NCBI GenBank assembly: GCA_030704615.1
Contig: CM060732.1
Span: 72,273,053 to 72,337,052, forward strand
From: Takakia lepidozioides
Taxonomy: Eukaryota > Streptophyta > Takakiopsida > Takakiales > Takakiaceae
Reading direction: 5' to 3'
DNA length: 64,000 bases
The notes under the pieces were generated by a model that was given only the letters and a program-made list of their open reading frames with translations, did no database searches and had not been told where the DNA came from. Position 1 is the stretch's first letter. Every line of letters starts with the position of its first letter. Positions 1-11,579 of this stretch are shown in pieces. The translations under genes and the position numbers were made by a program.

Positions 1-85
1 TCTGCGTTAAGGGTTCCTTGTGGGTTCAGGCGGTTGGCTTTGCATGTAGCCTTCTTTTCTGTTTGAGAAGAAGGCAGAGGCGGAG

Positions 86-3000
86 ATGGCGGAAAAGCTC
101 CAGCCCGTGCAAGTGCTCTATTGCCCTGGTATTGCCTCCTGGTCTTTCCGGTATTTTTACCCTGGCGCGTTGTTTGCTTGTTGGCCCTGGAGTGAAATGA
201 CGACACCGTGTGTTCCTTGGAACCTTGAACTTACTTGGTTCACAAAGCTGATTTCCCATGACTGCCAATTATGTTTCGAATTTGTTGGAAGATAGAACAT
301 TTCAAGAGGTGGGTTGTCCTAGCCTGTGCACTCTCTAAAAGAAATGTGTCCTAGAACTATCGGGGCATTTGTTAAAGGGTACGCCTTTACCGCAGTTCTC
401 ATTCAAGTGAAATTTCGCCTTTGTTTCCCTATCCACATCTAAGAACATCTTCAAGTACTATGGGGTGTTTACATAACTTGGCGATAACTCTCTCCTGTAG
501 AGATTTTCAATGATGAACCCATAGTGAGCTTTATAATGACATGCCATGGATAGATTTTTGGAAATTCATGCGCTAGTGGGAAGCGTGATTTCCCAGAGTA
601 GTTCGATGCACATCATCAGAACCTGGATTTTATGGTTCCAGGAATAAATAAGTAGTTCTTGAGACATTTAGGGTTACTTCAAACCACAGCCCTCAAAATG
701 AAAGTTCCTCACCTATTTGAGTTCATTCCTTCTCTTTTTGCATCTCATTGAAAGAGATGAATTTATATTGAATTTGACTTCAAATCTTTGGCAGCATAAG
801 CTGTTGACGATATCACGCAGTTCTTTTCAACTGTAGAGATTTTGAACGAAAATTATGGACCAAAATGTGATATGATGTCAAACTAATTATTTCAGTCCAA
901 TTATTTTTACTGAAGTTTATTGCCTGAGTGGAGAAAGGCATTGGTTGTTTGGTTCTTGTGGTCACAGTGGAGCAATTGTCCAGAGCTATGGATCTTCCTG
1001 AACTCTCTCTCTTTGCAAATCATTTTCAAGGCCTCAGTTAACCCTGACACATCTTTTTGAGACAATCTCTATGTGGAAAGTCAGACAAAAGCAACCTTCA
1101 TTCTAAGGTGTGTTGGGGGTCATTCTCTCACTCAGTAAATGAGTGCACATTAATATGTCCTGCTGCTGGTGGAGGCAAAGGATTTCAATTTTTTCTGAGC
1201 AGAAACTGATTGTTCAATTGCTACTGGAGGTGGGACCAGCTTGCAGTTTGCCAGCAGAGTACTGCGAGTTTGGCCCTGACTTCGATAAGTGCAAGCCATG
1301 GCTCATTAAGAATGTGCCTGATCTGTACCCGAATTTAGCCAAAGGTAACTTGAAACTCTTGTATGGTTAGAAAGGGGACTCAAGGTTCTAGACAGGGATG
1401 TCGCAGATTTGTTATGGTTTTGGTTGTAATGGCTTTTAATTTTCTTGCATTTTGAAAACCGTGTTCACGGTTAAAGGGTTGTGCCTTGAGTGATTGGATC
1501 CCAGAGTGTTTCCATTGGTCGTGGTCTGAGTTGAAATTCTATGTGGTTGATGCAACTGTTTTACAGAAGCAGCTGACAAAACAGCTGAGCAGCTCAAGAG
1601 TCTGGACCTTTCCGGGGTCAATGGAGATCCCACCAAGAGTCAAGGTATGCTTGCTCACACCTACCAGGTGATGCTCACGTATTGTCTCATAGGGAAGTTA
1701 CTCATACAGTTTCAATTGCCGTACAACAAAGTTTGAGGGTTTAGGCCTGAGTACTTGGGTAGTGGGATTGGGGGCTTCGTGGTTGCCACAGCCACTGCAA
1801 TACATCCTCTAATATGCTCTCATTCTTGTTCCTGACAACTAGAGGAATTACAGCCTACTGCTGTCCGATCATATTTAGGTTTTAGGGCAATGCTCATTTT
1901 GCTGCATTCCATGGGTTGTTTGCAGGTAGGCTAAAGTGCCAATCATTGACATTCTGTATTTTGGGCAGATATTGTCATGTCCTTGGTTTCAGCTTTCAGT
2001 GACACAAAAACATCAGCCATGAGGACATGTGGCTCCTCCCTATCTGCATCTGACTGCTCTGGAATGTACCCTTATACAGGAAGCACATCTGATAGCAAAA
2101 AGGAAGAGGAGGTGAAGAGGCTGCCAGGGGGCAAGGTGAAGAAGAAGGTAACATTTCAGGTGCTAATGTCGCAAGGCCGGGATGTTCTGGTTAAGTGATA
2201 TGCGAGAATGAGACTGCTGTGGGCGCAGCTGACTGGAAAAGTGAGTAAACAAGTATTTCTGGGGAGATTCCTGATCAATAATCTGTAACTAATATCGTAT
2301 TCAGGAAAAACCAGAGGTGTTGGTGGAGAAGATCGTGCGTAACAAGCGCAAGTGTGTGACCATCATTAAAGGTCTTGACATGTTCGGTAAGTGTGCCCCA
2401 CATGTTCTGGAGTATGATGAGTTCATGCATATGAATTAAATGTCTGCAGGGGTCATATGCTGGCATGTGTCCATTCTGGACACTATGTTGGGAAGTCAGA
2501 GGCATGGAAACAGGGGCCCCAAATTGGATTATGTACTGATCAGTGCCAAAGTAGGTTTGTTGCAACTAGAAGGGGAGGACTAGCGCTTACACTCATTCCA
2601 TGTTTCAACGACCCTCAGGAAGATCATAGCTAGGTGTAGACCATGCAAATTGAAGTTTGTTTATCACCTTAATTCAATTGTGGTCTGTGTTTTAAAATAG
2701 CAAACACTTTATGTTCCTGTTTTATGTTTTTATAAACAGCTCCCATAGGTGGCCCAGCATCATTAATCCTACCCATGGCAGTAGTAGTGTGTGACTTGAA
2801 GTAGTCATTCAAGTTCGCTCAGAGATGTGCTCTTAGTTGGAGGCCTCTCAATTCATAGGGCAGTTGAGTACAGCAGATCACTGACTAGTATGGTGGGTGC
2901 TGCAGGTATCAAACTAAGTGATGCTTCCAAGAAGTTGGGCAAGAGATTTGCAAGTGGGGCATCAGTTGTGAAGGTAACATCAGCCTCTGTCTGGTTACGA

Positions 3001-3261
3001 TTGTTCGAGGATGGATGCATGCAGATTTAGGGAGGGAAACAAGTTTTGTCTAGGTTCTACATGCATAGACCTATGCCCCTTGTACAGAGCTGACAACAGT
3101 GTGGAAGGTTAGGAAGGACAGAGAGTGCACTCATGAGATGTTCATTGCCGTAGCCTCGTGGCCATAGACCCCACACCCAGTTTGGGCGGAATAAGAGGGA
3201 ACAGACACTACCTTTGTGAGGGGGTGGTGGGACTCACCTTGATATTAACAATCGGTTGGAA

Positions 3262-3308
<47 letters not shown>

Positions 3309-4258
3309 GTATGTTACTTTACCATACCATGTAGATGTTGTGACTGCTATTTCTGATACTCTTATCCCGTCAGGTGTGAACTTTTGATCCGGTTTAGTAG
3401 TACCCACACACTTCCCCTGTCAATCCAGTTGCAGGAAGTTGAGCATGGATTCAAGGCTGGCATCAACTTCATGCTAGAAAGCCTAGTATCTTTCTCAGAC
3501 TGCCCATGTCCCCTACACCTTAAGATAGAGAAATCTAGAGGAGGCCATTCCAATTCTTCCAACTTTCTTTAAGCCACCAGCTCCCGGTGGAGTTGTCTTG
3601 ACAGTTATCTAATGGAGGTTATTAGCTGATTCTTAACACCCCATGAGTTCCAATTTACTTGGCAGGGTCCAACGGAGAAAGAGCAAATTGACGTCCAGGG
3701 AGACATAATGTACGACCTTGCCGACTTCATCGCCGAGACGTGGCAAAATGTTAGTTGCTTCTCTCCCCCTTGTCTAGTTTTTGCCTGCATCCATGCAAGC
3801 TTCCTCATAATCAAATGTCTATCCTGGAAAGATTCATCCGCCAGGGTATCCACCATGGCAAGCAATTCCAGGGACTTTGCTCGCAAAGTGAACGGAGGGT
3901 TGAAGTTTAGAATTTTGAGTTCCAGCCAGAAAGAAGTGTCTCTTTTCGAAGTACTTCTAACCGTGTAGGCCAACAGTTCACACTGATTTTGCAACTCCTA
4001 GTGTAACCATAAAATATTTGTTTTCAAACAATGAAACATTCAATGCTATTAGTCAAATAAATCCTTGCAAGGCCTCTGATCTTTCAGACTTGCTCCTCCA
4101 TTATAAGGTCAGGTGTTATGAGATCTTCAATGGAAGTAAGTAATGCAATGCTTTTGTTTGAACATGTGGAATTCTAAGTGTGGGATTCTTCATGTTAGGT
4201 GCCCGAATCTGCGATTTACTTCATTGAGGATGGAAGGAAGGTTCCAGCGATTGCGTAG
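86..4258 (+). CDS. DENR: DENR/Tma22-type translation factor (density-regulated protein), 8 exons
   Basis: Exons read as 86-128, 1240-1344, 1567-1644, 1969-2147, 2305-2386, 2906-2973, 3666-3749 and 4199-4258, joining in phase to about 232 residues. Exon 1 starts MAEKLQPVQVLYC; joined to exon 2 it gives the N-terminal zinc-binding pattern YCPACSLPAEYCEFGPDF, with its C-x2-C pair, typical of DENR. Exon 4 ends in a lysine-rich linker. Exons 5-8 form the C-terminal SUI1/eIF1-like domain, beginning KPEVLVEKIVRNKRKCVTII and ending DGRKVPAIA with a TAG stop. Known role of the family: with MCT-1 it promotes release of tRNA and mRNA from post-termination 40S subunits and reinitiation, in the cytosol. 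Length is slightly above the usual 190-200 residues because exon 4 is long; its acceptor could lie further 3'. Intron 1 is large (1.1 kb). Confidence 0.9.
129..1239 (+). other. Large first intron of DENR-like gene
   Basis: A 1.1-kb AT-rich stretch between exon 1 (donor GTATTG) and exon 2 (acceptor CCAG). I see no gene, repeat array or recognisable element in it. Confidence 0.6.
3264..3305. repeat. (AG)n microsatellite in a DENR-like gene intron
   Basis: About 20 uninterrupted AG units in the intron between exons 6 and 7 of the DENR-like gene. Confidence 0.95.
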
Positions 4259-4798
4259 TGGCTTTTGGATTAGAGTGTCTATGCAGGTTTTGGGCAATTT
4301 CAGATAGTTTCTGGACGTCTCACATTTTAGATTAAGATGTTCTTGACTAGGAGCAAAGTTTGACCAGTTTCATGTCACTGGAGATTTGCGGCTGAGAGAT
4401 GAGTAGTAGGTGTCACATGACCTGCACTGATCCTGAGTCAGCTGCTGTTCTTCACCGAATCATTTGAGTAGCTATCCATCAGATTTTGGCAATAAAAGAG
4501 CTAGTTCCAATTCAGTTCAAAGTTCGGTGATATTAGAAGTTCGGTAATCCAACAAGGGAAGTGGGCCTTAAGTGGGGGCAGAGCCCCATGGGGATTGGGT
4601 ATGGCGATGGGGTGAAGCACAGCAACTGAGATGCGAAAGTTACTGTCGGTTCTCCAGTGTGAGAGTAGCACCTCTTGGTTGAACCTATTCTACGGTTAAG
4701 TTCATGCCCAATGGTCTGTTTCCTCATAACAGGTTCTCTCTGCCAGAGTGGAGGTCAAATGCATTTCCAGATTGGAAATTCTGGGACGCAGATCGCTG
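4259..4798. other. 3' flank of DENR-like gene, no gene seen
   Basis: Downstream sequence likely contains the 3' UTR and polyadenylation region; AATAAA-like words occur near 4491. No coding similarity recognised. Confidence 0.4.
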
Positions 4799-4801
4799 TG
4801 A

Positions 4802-5188
4802 AGGCAGGTTCACACGGCAAAAATCCGTCCGTCCCATCTAGCCATAGTGGTGGGCCCTCCACATGTGTGGAGGGGGACGGGCGGGACTGACGGTGCAACA
4901 TGTTCACACGCTATAGTACACACTTGACGCAACATATAAGTTTAGCAAGAGAAGATCTCATAAAGAGCCCTCCGGCTAAACCCTACACATGTTTTAGCCA
5001 TGATAGCCAGGGAGAAGGAATGAGGGATGGGACGGACAGCGACGGACAGCGGGAAGTACCTACAGTGGCCAGGCCGTCCGTCCCTTCCTCGCCGTCGCCT
5101 TCCTCAAGGGTGGACCCCGGCCCGCCACACCCGCCGCAGCCGCCACGTCCGGATGGGATGGACGGATTTTTGCCGTGTGAACCTGCCT
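4802..5188. mobile_element. PIF/Harbinger-like MITE with ~37-bp inverted repeats
   Basis: The two ends are inverted copies of about 37 bp with a single mismatch; each starts AGGCAGGTTCACACGGCAAA. The element is flanked by the same trinucleotide TGA at 4799-4801 and 5189-5191, a 3-bp target-site duplication of the TNA kind used by PIF/Harbinger transposons. The 387-bp interior is GC-rich and codes for nothing recognisable, so it is non-autonomous. The superfamily assignment rests on target-site length and inverted-repeat architecture, not on a transposase. Confidence 0.8.
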
Positions 5189-5439
5189 TGAGTCATGGCC
5201 ATGACAGCCTCCAGCCTCCAGGACAGGCCAAAGGTGTAGAGATGCAAATGTGTGTAGAAATTTTTGAACTCTTTGCGCTGAAGCTCTTCCTGGTGTATGT
5301 CCTTGAAAATCCCAAAAGAAGTTGCCACCAAACGTATTCTAAAATGTTCAGTCTGTGGCAGAGAATTGAGTAGTGATGTAGTGCTTCAAGCTAGAAAGAA
5401 ACACGGAAATCAACTGCTCACTGAACAGATGTGGCATAT

Positions 5440-6165
5440 GTGTCTGTGAGAGAGAGAGGGGCTGACACCGGTGGCAGCACTTACCTGGAACAGAATTGAT
5501 TTGAGTTTTCCAGATATCCTCTAGAAATCCGCTTACACAAGCATCAATCTGATGTGTCTGGTTTGCGCAATAACTAGGCCCCAAAAGGCCATGGGCTTTT
5601 GCCCCGGCCTCGAGACATCCAAAGTCAGTAAACAGAGGTAGAGGCACAAATCCCTTGATGGATTAGGAAGAGGACATCTCCCTGGTGAGATTATCCAGGA
5701 CAATGCATCAGAAAGTGAATATTATCTTTAGGTTGCCTACACACAACAAAGTCGGTAAACAGAGGTAGAGGCACAAATCCCTTGATGGATTTGAAGAGGA
5801 CATCTCCCTGGTGAGATTATCCAGGACAATGCATCAGAAAGTCTACACACAACGGGCATTTGCAATCCCCCATTCCTCTCCGATTCTGTTTGCTGTTCAA
5901 AGGTAGGCTTCCCGCATTGAGTTCAAATTTCAGTCTAGTGCCAAGGGTCGGTAAACCCTTGAGGTCGTCCATGATGGCTCTCCCTTGTCACAAATTGGAT
6001 TGCATAACTTCATTTCCATTAGACAATTTCCTGGTAACAGACATGGCTTTGGACAACTCCAGATTTATCCAGCAGGGTCAAGGCTTCCGACTTATATTCA
6101 GATCCTTGAGAATCTCTTCTACTCTCTTCCGCCAGGACTTAGCCTATTTTATACTCTCCTGCATA
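5440..6165 (-). mobile_element. Decayed LINE 3'-end fragment
   Basis: Read on the minus strand this matches the C-terminal part of the two LINE copies at 29.4-30.9 and 42.5-43.55 kb, including the words IDACVSGFLEDIWKTQINS and, upstream, the region that in the other copies reads KGLPTLGTRLK. The zinc-knuckle stretch is lost. It stops at the point where the other copies read CQPL and runs straight into a TC-rich tract on that strand. Frameshifts and a local duplication make it non-coding. Confidence 0.75.
5623..5854. repeat. Imperfect tandem duplication, ~127-bp unit
   Basis: The segment beginning gtcagtaaacagaggtagag is repeated at about 5750 (gtcggtaaacagaggtagag) and both copies run through the phrase ggacaatgcatcagaaagt. 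The duplication lies inside the minus-strand LINE fragment, so it arose after or during insertion. Confidence 0.85.
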
Positions 6166-6985
6166 TAACAGTGCCTGTCAATTTGCCTTTCCTGCTTTAA
6201 TGCAGAAATTCCAAGCCTGTAGAGAAATGCGATGAAAGCTTGATGACCCCCATATCCTAATGGGAGAAAAACAAATGCGGCAATGAGATGGTAGAGATCC
6301 AAAATCCATTCAATCACTCATGGTGCAGATGGTGGTTTCGGCATCAGTTTATCCTTGCATTTACCAGTATCAAGTCTCTCTCATTGACAATGCCATAACT
6401 GTGTCAGATGTATCAGCCTCCTGTAAAGTGGTAAATCCATCAAGCTTTGTCACATATGGTTACATGTCTAGAATGTGGATGTATCTTCCAACTCAACCAA
6501 ATGTCGCTCTCGCACTTAATATCAAACTGACAACCAGCCATTGGTATGCCCATTCTATGACGTCGATCTCAATCCTTTATCAAACACTAGTGAATTCCAT
6601 ACTTTTTAATCTGCTGATGGGCTACAAACTTTGCCATGAACATAGGGGCTGGATGGAAAGCAAGATGAGCATTATGGAGCTTTGTAAGGGACTGTCTAAC
6701 CAACAAGACATCCAAAAACACACCACATTACACTCCCAAAACTCGACGTGTTCATCCATTCCCTTCAAATGGACTGTTGTCTTTGAAACATTCTTGGCCT
6801 CTATCCCTGTCTTGATACTGATTGACAGGAAACAGCCAATGATAATCTCTCTCCTTATCTTTCTCAATAACCAACACCACCCATACCCAACTACTATACA
6901 ACTTGCTTAGTGTAGTGAAGAATATTATAGGAGACTTAGTCACTTGCAGTCTCTTACTTGCACCTTGGTAACTTATGTACACATT

Positions 6986-8675
6986 CTATCTCAATTTCTT
7001 ACTTGCACGATACTTGGCAATGTTTGCATTCACCTGGCCTTGTACTTTCTTTGTGAAACCTGGGTATGGCTCGTACTCGAAAAGCATGTGGAGAACCTGC
7101 AGTGGCACACAGGAACATTGTAAACTCCCCTCACTCAAAAGGCTGGCGATCGAAATTCCACATGCATGATCAATATATAATCCACCAATGCCCCTGGTAA
7201 CCCAACTTATTATTGGTTGATTATTAGCCATGCTCAACCAGATGACATACATTCTGCGCACAATGAGCGCATCAACTTCCTTAAGGAAACTGCCGACAAG
7301 AATTTTTTTACAAGGTGGTTACTAAACCCTAGAAAGTGGTCACCACAACCTAGACCAATTGAGTGCTTTAAGTCAGGCTCTCCATATTCAAATATGAACA
7401 CTGTTACTGGGTCGTAATATCTTTTGAAAGAAAACTACACAGGAGAAAGACAACTTGATTGTCTTTCAGTGCTCCTGAATTGTCATCGAAAACCTGGAGC
7501 CTCTCCACATCAGTTCTACATTTCAATATACTCTTCACCCCCTACCTCACTTACCTCCAACAAGTATGCATGCTTTCGTCACTACCACAATAGTGAGGAA
7601 CTTCGATTTAGAATCATCAAGCCATTTTACAAATCCCTTCAATTCCAGGAAGATGAGGAAAGAATCCATACTCCATTCCCAAATAAATGAAACTGCTTTG
7701 TACCTCGAGCAAGACAAAGAAGGGAGCCATGAGAAATGCTTGAGCAATATTGTCCAGCAAGGCAGGGGCGCGCTTCTGCAATGTATGATCAAGCGCACAT
7801 AAGATTGGATGTATACATCGAGGCCAAGTAAGAGTTTGCCTCTGGACATCATGGGCACAGCTAGATTGCATCGTCACATCATGGAGTTGCACATATGACT
7901 AAGGGGCACAAACCATCATCCCAGCTTCAGCCTCCCATGCCACTGAACCCTACTCGCACAGTCAGACTGGAATGGCATACAAGCCCATCCAGACAAAGAA
8001 CTGAAAGTGATATCTCCGCATACCAGTTTATCAAGCTTCCAGGTACACCATGCAAACAGACACAATAATACTTACTTCAAACACTCCATGCCCAATAAAC
8101 TGAGCTGTCCAGCACACCACCTGCGAAACCAAGACGACCTACCACACACCAACATACCAAGACGGAATTTGTCAGAAGAGTACTTTATCTGTGTCTCTAT
8201 CTCTCTCAATCCCCTCTTCTGCACAATGCCAACAGCATTCACTGTGATCACTAAATAGGTGAAAAAGTGTTGGGCAGAAAGAGGGAAAGAGAATAACCTT
8301 CCATGCCGTCTGGTACGGCAAGCTCTGGGCGACAGCATTGGACCCCAACCAACAGAGAAGGACAAGTGCTGCGCTCACGGTCCCAGCCTTCTTATCCAAA
8401 GTCACATGGAACAGGGCATACACGGCCGCAATTACGAAACTATAATTCAATACCATGTACTGGTGGTAGGGTAAACCACCCAGCTGGGATGGCAGGGGAG
8501 CCAGGATCGGACCATATGCGGGTATAATCAGGGCGGTGAATACAATCGGCCAAACGAAAATCAGATGTATCAAGATGTTGGTATGATTGTGATGGTATGC
8601 GCCATAGAACGAAAACTGCTTCTCCAGATTCAAAAAGTCTTTCACTCTCTCAGACAAACTCCTTTCCCCGCCCAT
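6986..8675 (-). CDS. Mpo1-like / DUF962 (YGL010w-like) membrane protein, 4 exons
   Basis: Minus-strand exons 8298-8675, 8076-8120, 7704-7775 and 6986-7096 join in phase 0 to a 201-residue protein, the normal plant length. Exon 1 starts MGGERSLSERVKDF and carries the family's histidine pattern YHHNHTNILIHLIFVWP followed by hydrophobic helices. Exon 2 gives QFIGHGVFE, exon 3 KRAPALLDNIAQAFLMAP and exon 4 EYEPYPGFTKKVQGQVNANI, all diagnostic blocks of the family. Yeast Mpo1 is an ER Fe(II)-dependent dioxygenase acting in alpha-oxidation of 2-hydroxy fatty acids from phytosphingosine breakdown; the conserved histidines are its metal ligands. The plant substrate is not shown by the sequence. At least four hydrophobic segments predict an ER multipass protein. 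A GA-rich tract (CT on the plus strand) lies about 40 bp upstream of the ATG. Confidence 0.9.
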
Positions 8676-8712
8676 TGCTGCAGAGTCCTCCCTGCGCGGA
8701 TTGTTTGCTATC

Positions 8713-8731
8713 CTCTCTCTCTCTCTCTCTT
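8713..8731. repeat. (CT)n microsatellite in the 5' region of the Mpo1-like gene
   Basis: Nine or ten CT units, about 40 bp upstream of the ATG at 8675; on the gene's strand this is a GA tract, a common element of plant 5' UTRs. Confidence 0.85.
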
Positions 8732-9337
8732 CAACTCAGCGCCGCGTCTGCCCTGCCGCCCACCACCGAAAAAGTGCGTTGACGCAGATCCTCACACCAC
8801 CAATCCCAATCAACAACCATGTCGGTTGCCACAATTACATGAACCCACTGTAATCCAAGTCTAGAAAGTGATTTGTTTCTTGGTGTCTCAAAGTTGGACT
8901 TAGAGCAAGTCGCGCAACTCCCAGAGAATATGTTACTACCTTATACCGTTCCTGGATTCTTCCACAAAAGTAGAGAGTGGGTGAAGGATTCAGGTTTGTC
9001 TAAAAGCTGGGATGCGCGGGCCACAAGATCCGTCCTCCTCCGATAGCTCACACCTACTGCCTCACCGCCTCCCTTGGCCAAGTCCTCTTGTTCTTCACAC
9101 GTGCCACCCTTGTCAGTAGAGCCCCACCACTCCACCCACCAACCAAAAGAACAAAAACAAGCGGCTGGTCGCGTAATGGCTCCACCCTAAAACTCTTAAG
9201 TTGAAAATTTCCTAAAATATTATATTGAAATAAAATATCATATACATATCACATATTCGATTTTTGTTTTTTTGGTAAGGGCGTTGGCCGTTTACTTTAT
9301 ATTCGAATTATATGACAAACACGTTCTGCATAAGAGG
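8732..9337. other. Upstream region of Mpo1-like gene, no gene seen
   Basis: Likely promoter and 5' flank of the minus-strand gene, ending in an AT-rich stretch (9190-9300). No coding similarity or repeat recognised. Confidence 0.4.
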
Positions 9338-9349
9338 ATGTGAAGCCTA

Positions 9350-9891
9350 ATTCCGGCGATATGGGTTTGTTCCTCTTCCTCTACCGGACTTAATCCTATC
9401 AGGGGGGATGTAGTCGATAGATGGGCCTTGCATAGAGGACGGAATCTCACGAAGAGGACGCAACAGAGTCGGACATCCAGAACGCATTCATCAACACACT
9501 CAAGCACACCGTTACACGAAACGTACACTCGCGTAAGACCCAAAAGCCACCACCCTCACTGCCACGGCAGTCGAGTTTAAATAGTATTAGGTCGTAATCT
9601 AATCCTAGTGTCGCGTGGCACTTACATAAAGGCCGGCCATATGCCCTTCCAGCATAGCCATAGAAAGAAGCCAAATCACCCAGATCCATCCTAACATAAT
9701 CCTAAACTAGCTATTAGAATAAGACATCATCTAATAAAGTCATAAATTATTGCCAGCTCATCCTCATGCGCAAGGTGTAAATTCATCCAGACTTCATCTT
9801 GGTTCTGTCCATCCCTAAATCATCTGGGGCACATCCCTCCTCCGTTCATCCAAGTCGAAAAAGAAGGTGAGAATGAATCCCAGCTCCACAT
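9350..9891 (-). mobile_element. 0.54-kb LTR-like repeat, copy 1 (minus)
   Basis: On the minus strand it starts TGTGGAGCTGGGATT and closely matches the plus-strand copy at 20079-20620 over its whole length, including a TATA-like tattTAAAC in the middle. It is bounded by a perfect 12-bp direct repeat, atgtgaagccta, at 9338-9349 and 9892-9903. A 540-bp unit with a central TATA-like box suits a solo LTR, but a 12-bp target duplication is too long for an LTR element (4-6 bp) and points to insertion of a copy by LINE-type machinery. It encodes no protein. Confidence 0.75.
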
Positions 9892-9903
9892 ATGTGAAGC
9901 CTA

Positions 9904-10279
9904 CTGGGGCCACTAGAAACTGCGAGCTCCTGCGAGCGATGAACTTAGGAAGAACACAAACAAAGCCTAGCCAAAACAAACTACACACCCGGCACACAAG
10001 GGATGAAAAAACCCAGGGAAACCTCACCCTGCAAGCTGGATGGAGGACAAAACATCCCATAGGAAAAACCCCAAGTGCTACAATTGGTACAACGAAATGT
10101 AAAACTACGCTAAAGAAGAAGATGTCAGGGCTTGATCATGAGCTGTCCGAGTTGTGGGGGTGAAAATCATTCTGCGGTTCTCAACATTCAAACAGGTTAG
10201 ATAAAAAATAAGAGTGCATGGAACAAGCAATGACACATGAATGGGGCTAGCTAAGTTAGGAGTAGAAGCATCATTACTA
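9904..10279. other. Spacer between repeats, no gene seen
   Basis: A short open frame (9867-10163, plus) crosses the repeat boundary and has no recognisable motif. No gene supported. Confidence 0.4.
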
Positions 10280-10581
10280 CGTTTAGGGGGGGTTAGCGAC
10301 GCCAGGACCCCGGACGCGTCGGACGCGCCGACCCCCCTGCGACTACAGAGTCGCACAGGCGCCCGGCTCGGGACTTACGACGTCGGGGCGTCGTAACGCC
10401 GGCGCTCGGACGATGTTGTGGCATCTTGCCATGCCATGCCGTCGCCGGAAAGGGGCCTGACCTCATTCCCCCGCCAACGCACTGGGGGGTTGCGACGCCG
10501 AGGAATCGCAACGAGACGTCGCAGCGACGCTTTTGCGACGGCCGGGCGCTCCTGCGACGGCGGGGAATCGCAATGCCCGGG

Positions 10582-10616
<35 letters not shown>

Positions 10617-10735
10617 ATTTTTTTTTCGCAATTCCCCGTCATCGCAAAAGCGTCGCTCGGGCTGCGGCGTTGCGATTCCCCGGCGTCCTGGGGGCGTCGC
10701 GGAAAATTGATTCTGGGAATAGATTGTAGAACATA
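10280..10735. repeat. GC-rich GCGACG-word repeat with central poly(A)/poly(T)
   Basis: The words GCGACG and CGTCGC, and TCGCAA or TTGCGA, recur many times on both sides of a run of about 35 A followed by T8. GC content is far above the flanks. The same word family occurs at 11205-11470 and 52500-52745. Long open frames here (for example the poly-lysine frame at 10533-10736) are an effect of the composition. Confidence 0.7.
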
Positions 10736-11150
10736 ATGGGCTTGACATCCTCAGACTATAGCCATTGTCCAACAATAAATTGTAATGCAGCTTTGCAAAA
10801 CTTAGGCCATTGATAGATATTTGTTCTTGAAGAACTCTGGGGACAAGTCTCGGTGCAAGTTCCAGCTGTGAGAGCTCATGTAGAGTACGCATAATCTGCA
10901 ACACAATGATAGGATTGAGATAGTGGTAGTCACTAGGAGCTATCTCTTGGTATGTATATATATACTTGGACTGCTCTTGTGATACATAGTGTATTGTAGA
11001 TTTGTTGGTTAGTGTGCAGTGTCTTAGAAATGTTATAATGTGGAGGTCATAGGTTCAAATATGCATTGCTTAATATATGTAGAACAATGCATGAACTGCC
11101 ATTGGACAAAACCGGAGTCAATGGTCAACGCCGAGTCAATGGTCAACTAG
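10736..11150. other. AT-richer spacer, no gene seen
   Basis: Contains short TATATATA tracts near 10960. No gene or element identified. Confidence 0.4.
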
Positions 11151-11204
11151 TTTTTGAAATTCAAATTCAAATTCAAATTTTCCCACCTAAATTCAAATGT
11201 ACCC

Positions 11205-11470
11205 CCCTACTGTGACGTCTGGGGGTCGCATTTACGACCCCCGGACGTCCCTAATGCGACGTGGCAGAAAAAACATCGCAAAATTTATTTTATTTTATTT
11301 TATTTTTGCGATGCCCGGACGTCGCAAGTCGCGCCGGCGCCGCGGCCGGGGGTCCCGGGGGGTTTGCGATTCCCCAACGACGCTAATTAGCGAAGTTCCG
11401 GGAGCGACGTCGCTGCGAGTTCCTGACGTCGCTGCGAGTTCCTAACGTCGCAAAATGCCCCCAGCGCGCC
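11205..11470. repeat. GCGACG-word repeat, second locus
   Basis: Palindromic GACGTC and GCGACG/CGTCGC words alternate around an ATTTT repeat tract near 11285-11310, the same design as at 10.3-10.7 kb. The unit gacgtcgctgcgagttcct is repeated in tandem near 11404-11443. It abuts the broken 3' end of the gypsy element. Confidence 0.7.
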
Positions 11471-11536
11471 CCGGGCGCTGTAGAGTATTTCCGTCGCTAA
11501 TCGCGGCGGTTGGAGGTCGTTGGGGCATCGCTAAAC

Positions 11537-11568
11537 CTCCCCCCCCCCCCCCCCCCCCCGCCCCCCGC
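11537..11568. repeat. C-rich homopolymer tract
   Basis: An almost pure run of C directly beyond the integrase C-terminal coding region of the gypsy element, marking where its sequence stops. Confidence 0.9.
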
Positions 11569-11579
11569 CTCCCCTGCCT

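Noticed and set aside
5860-6168. 102-residue plus-strand ORF
   Set aside because: It is the antisense of the LINE C-terminal region, as are the minus-strand frames at 30209-30586 and 42796-43167 opposite the other LINE copies.
9447-9689. 80-residue ORF conserved between two places (also 20280-20522)
   Set aside because: Conservation is explained by the duplicated LTR-like repeat; there is no protein motif.
10533-10736. ORF with a poly-lysine run, and the antisense poly-Phe ORF
   Set aside because: Produced by the homopolymer A/T tract inside GC-rich repeat DNA.
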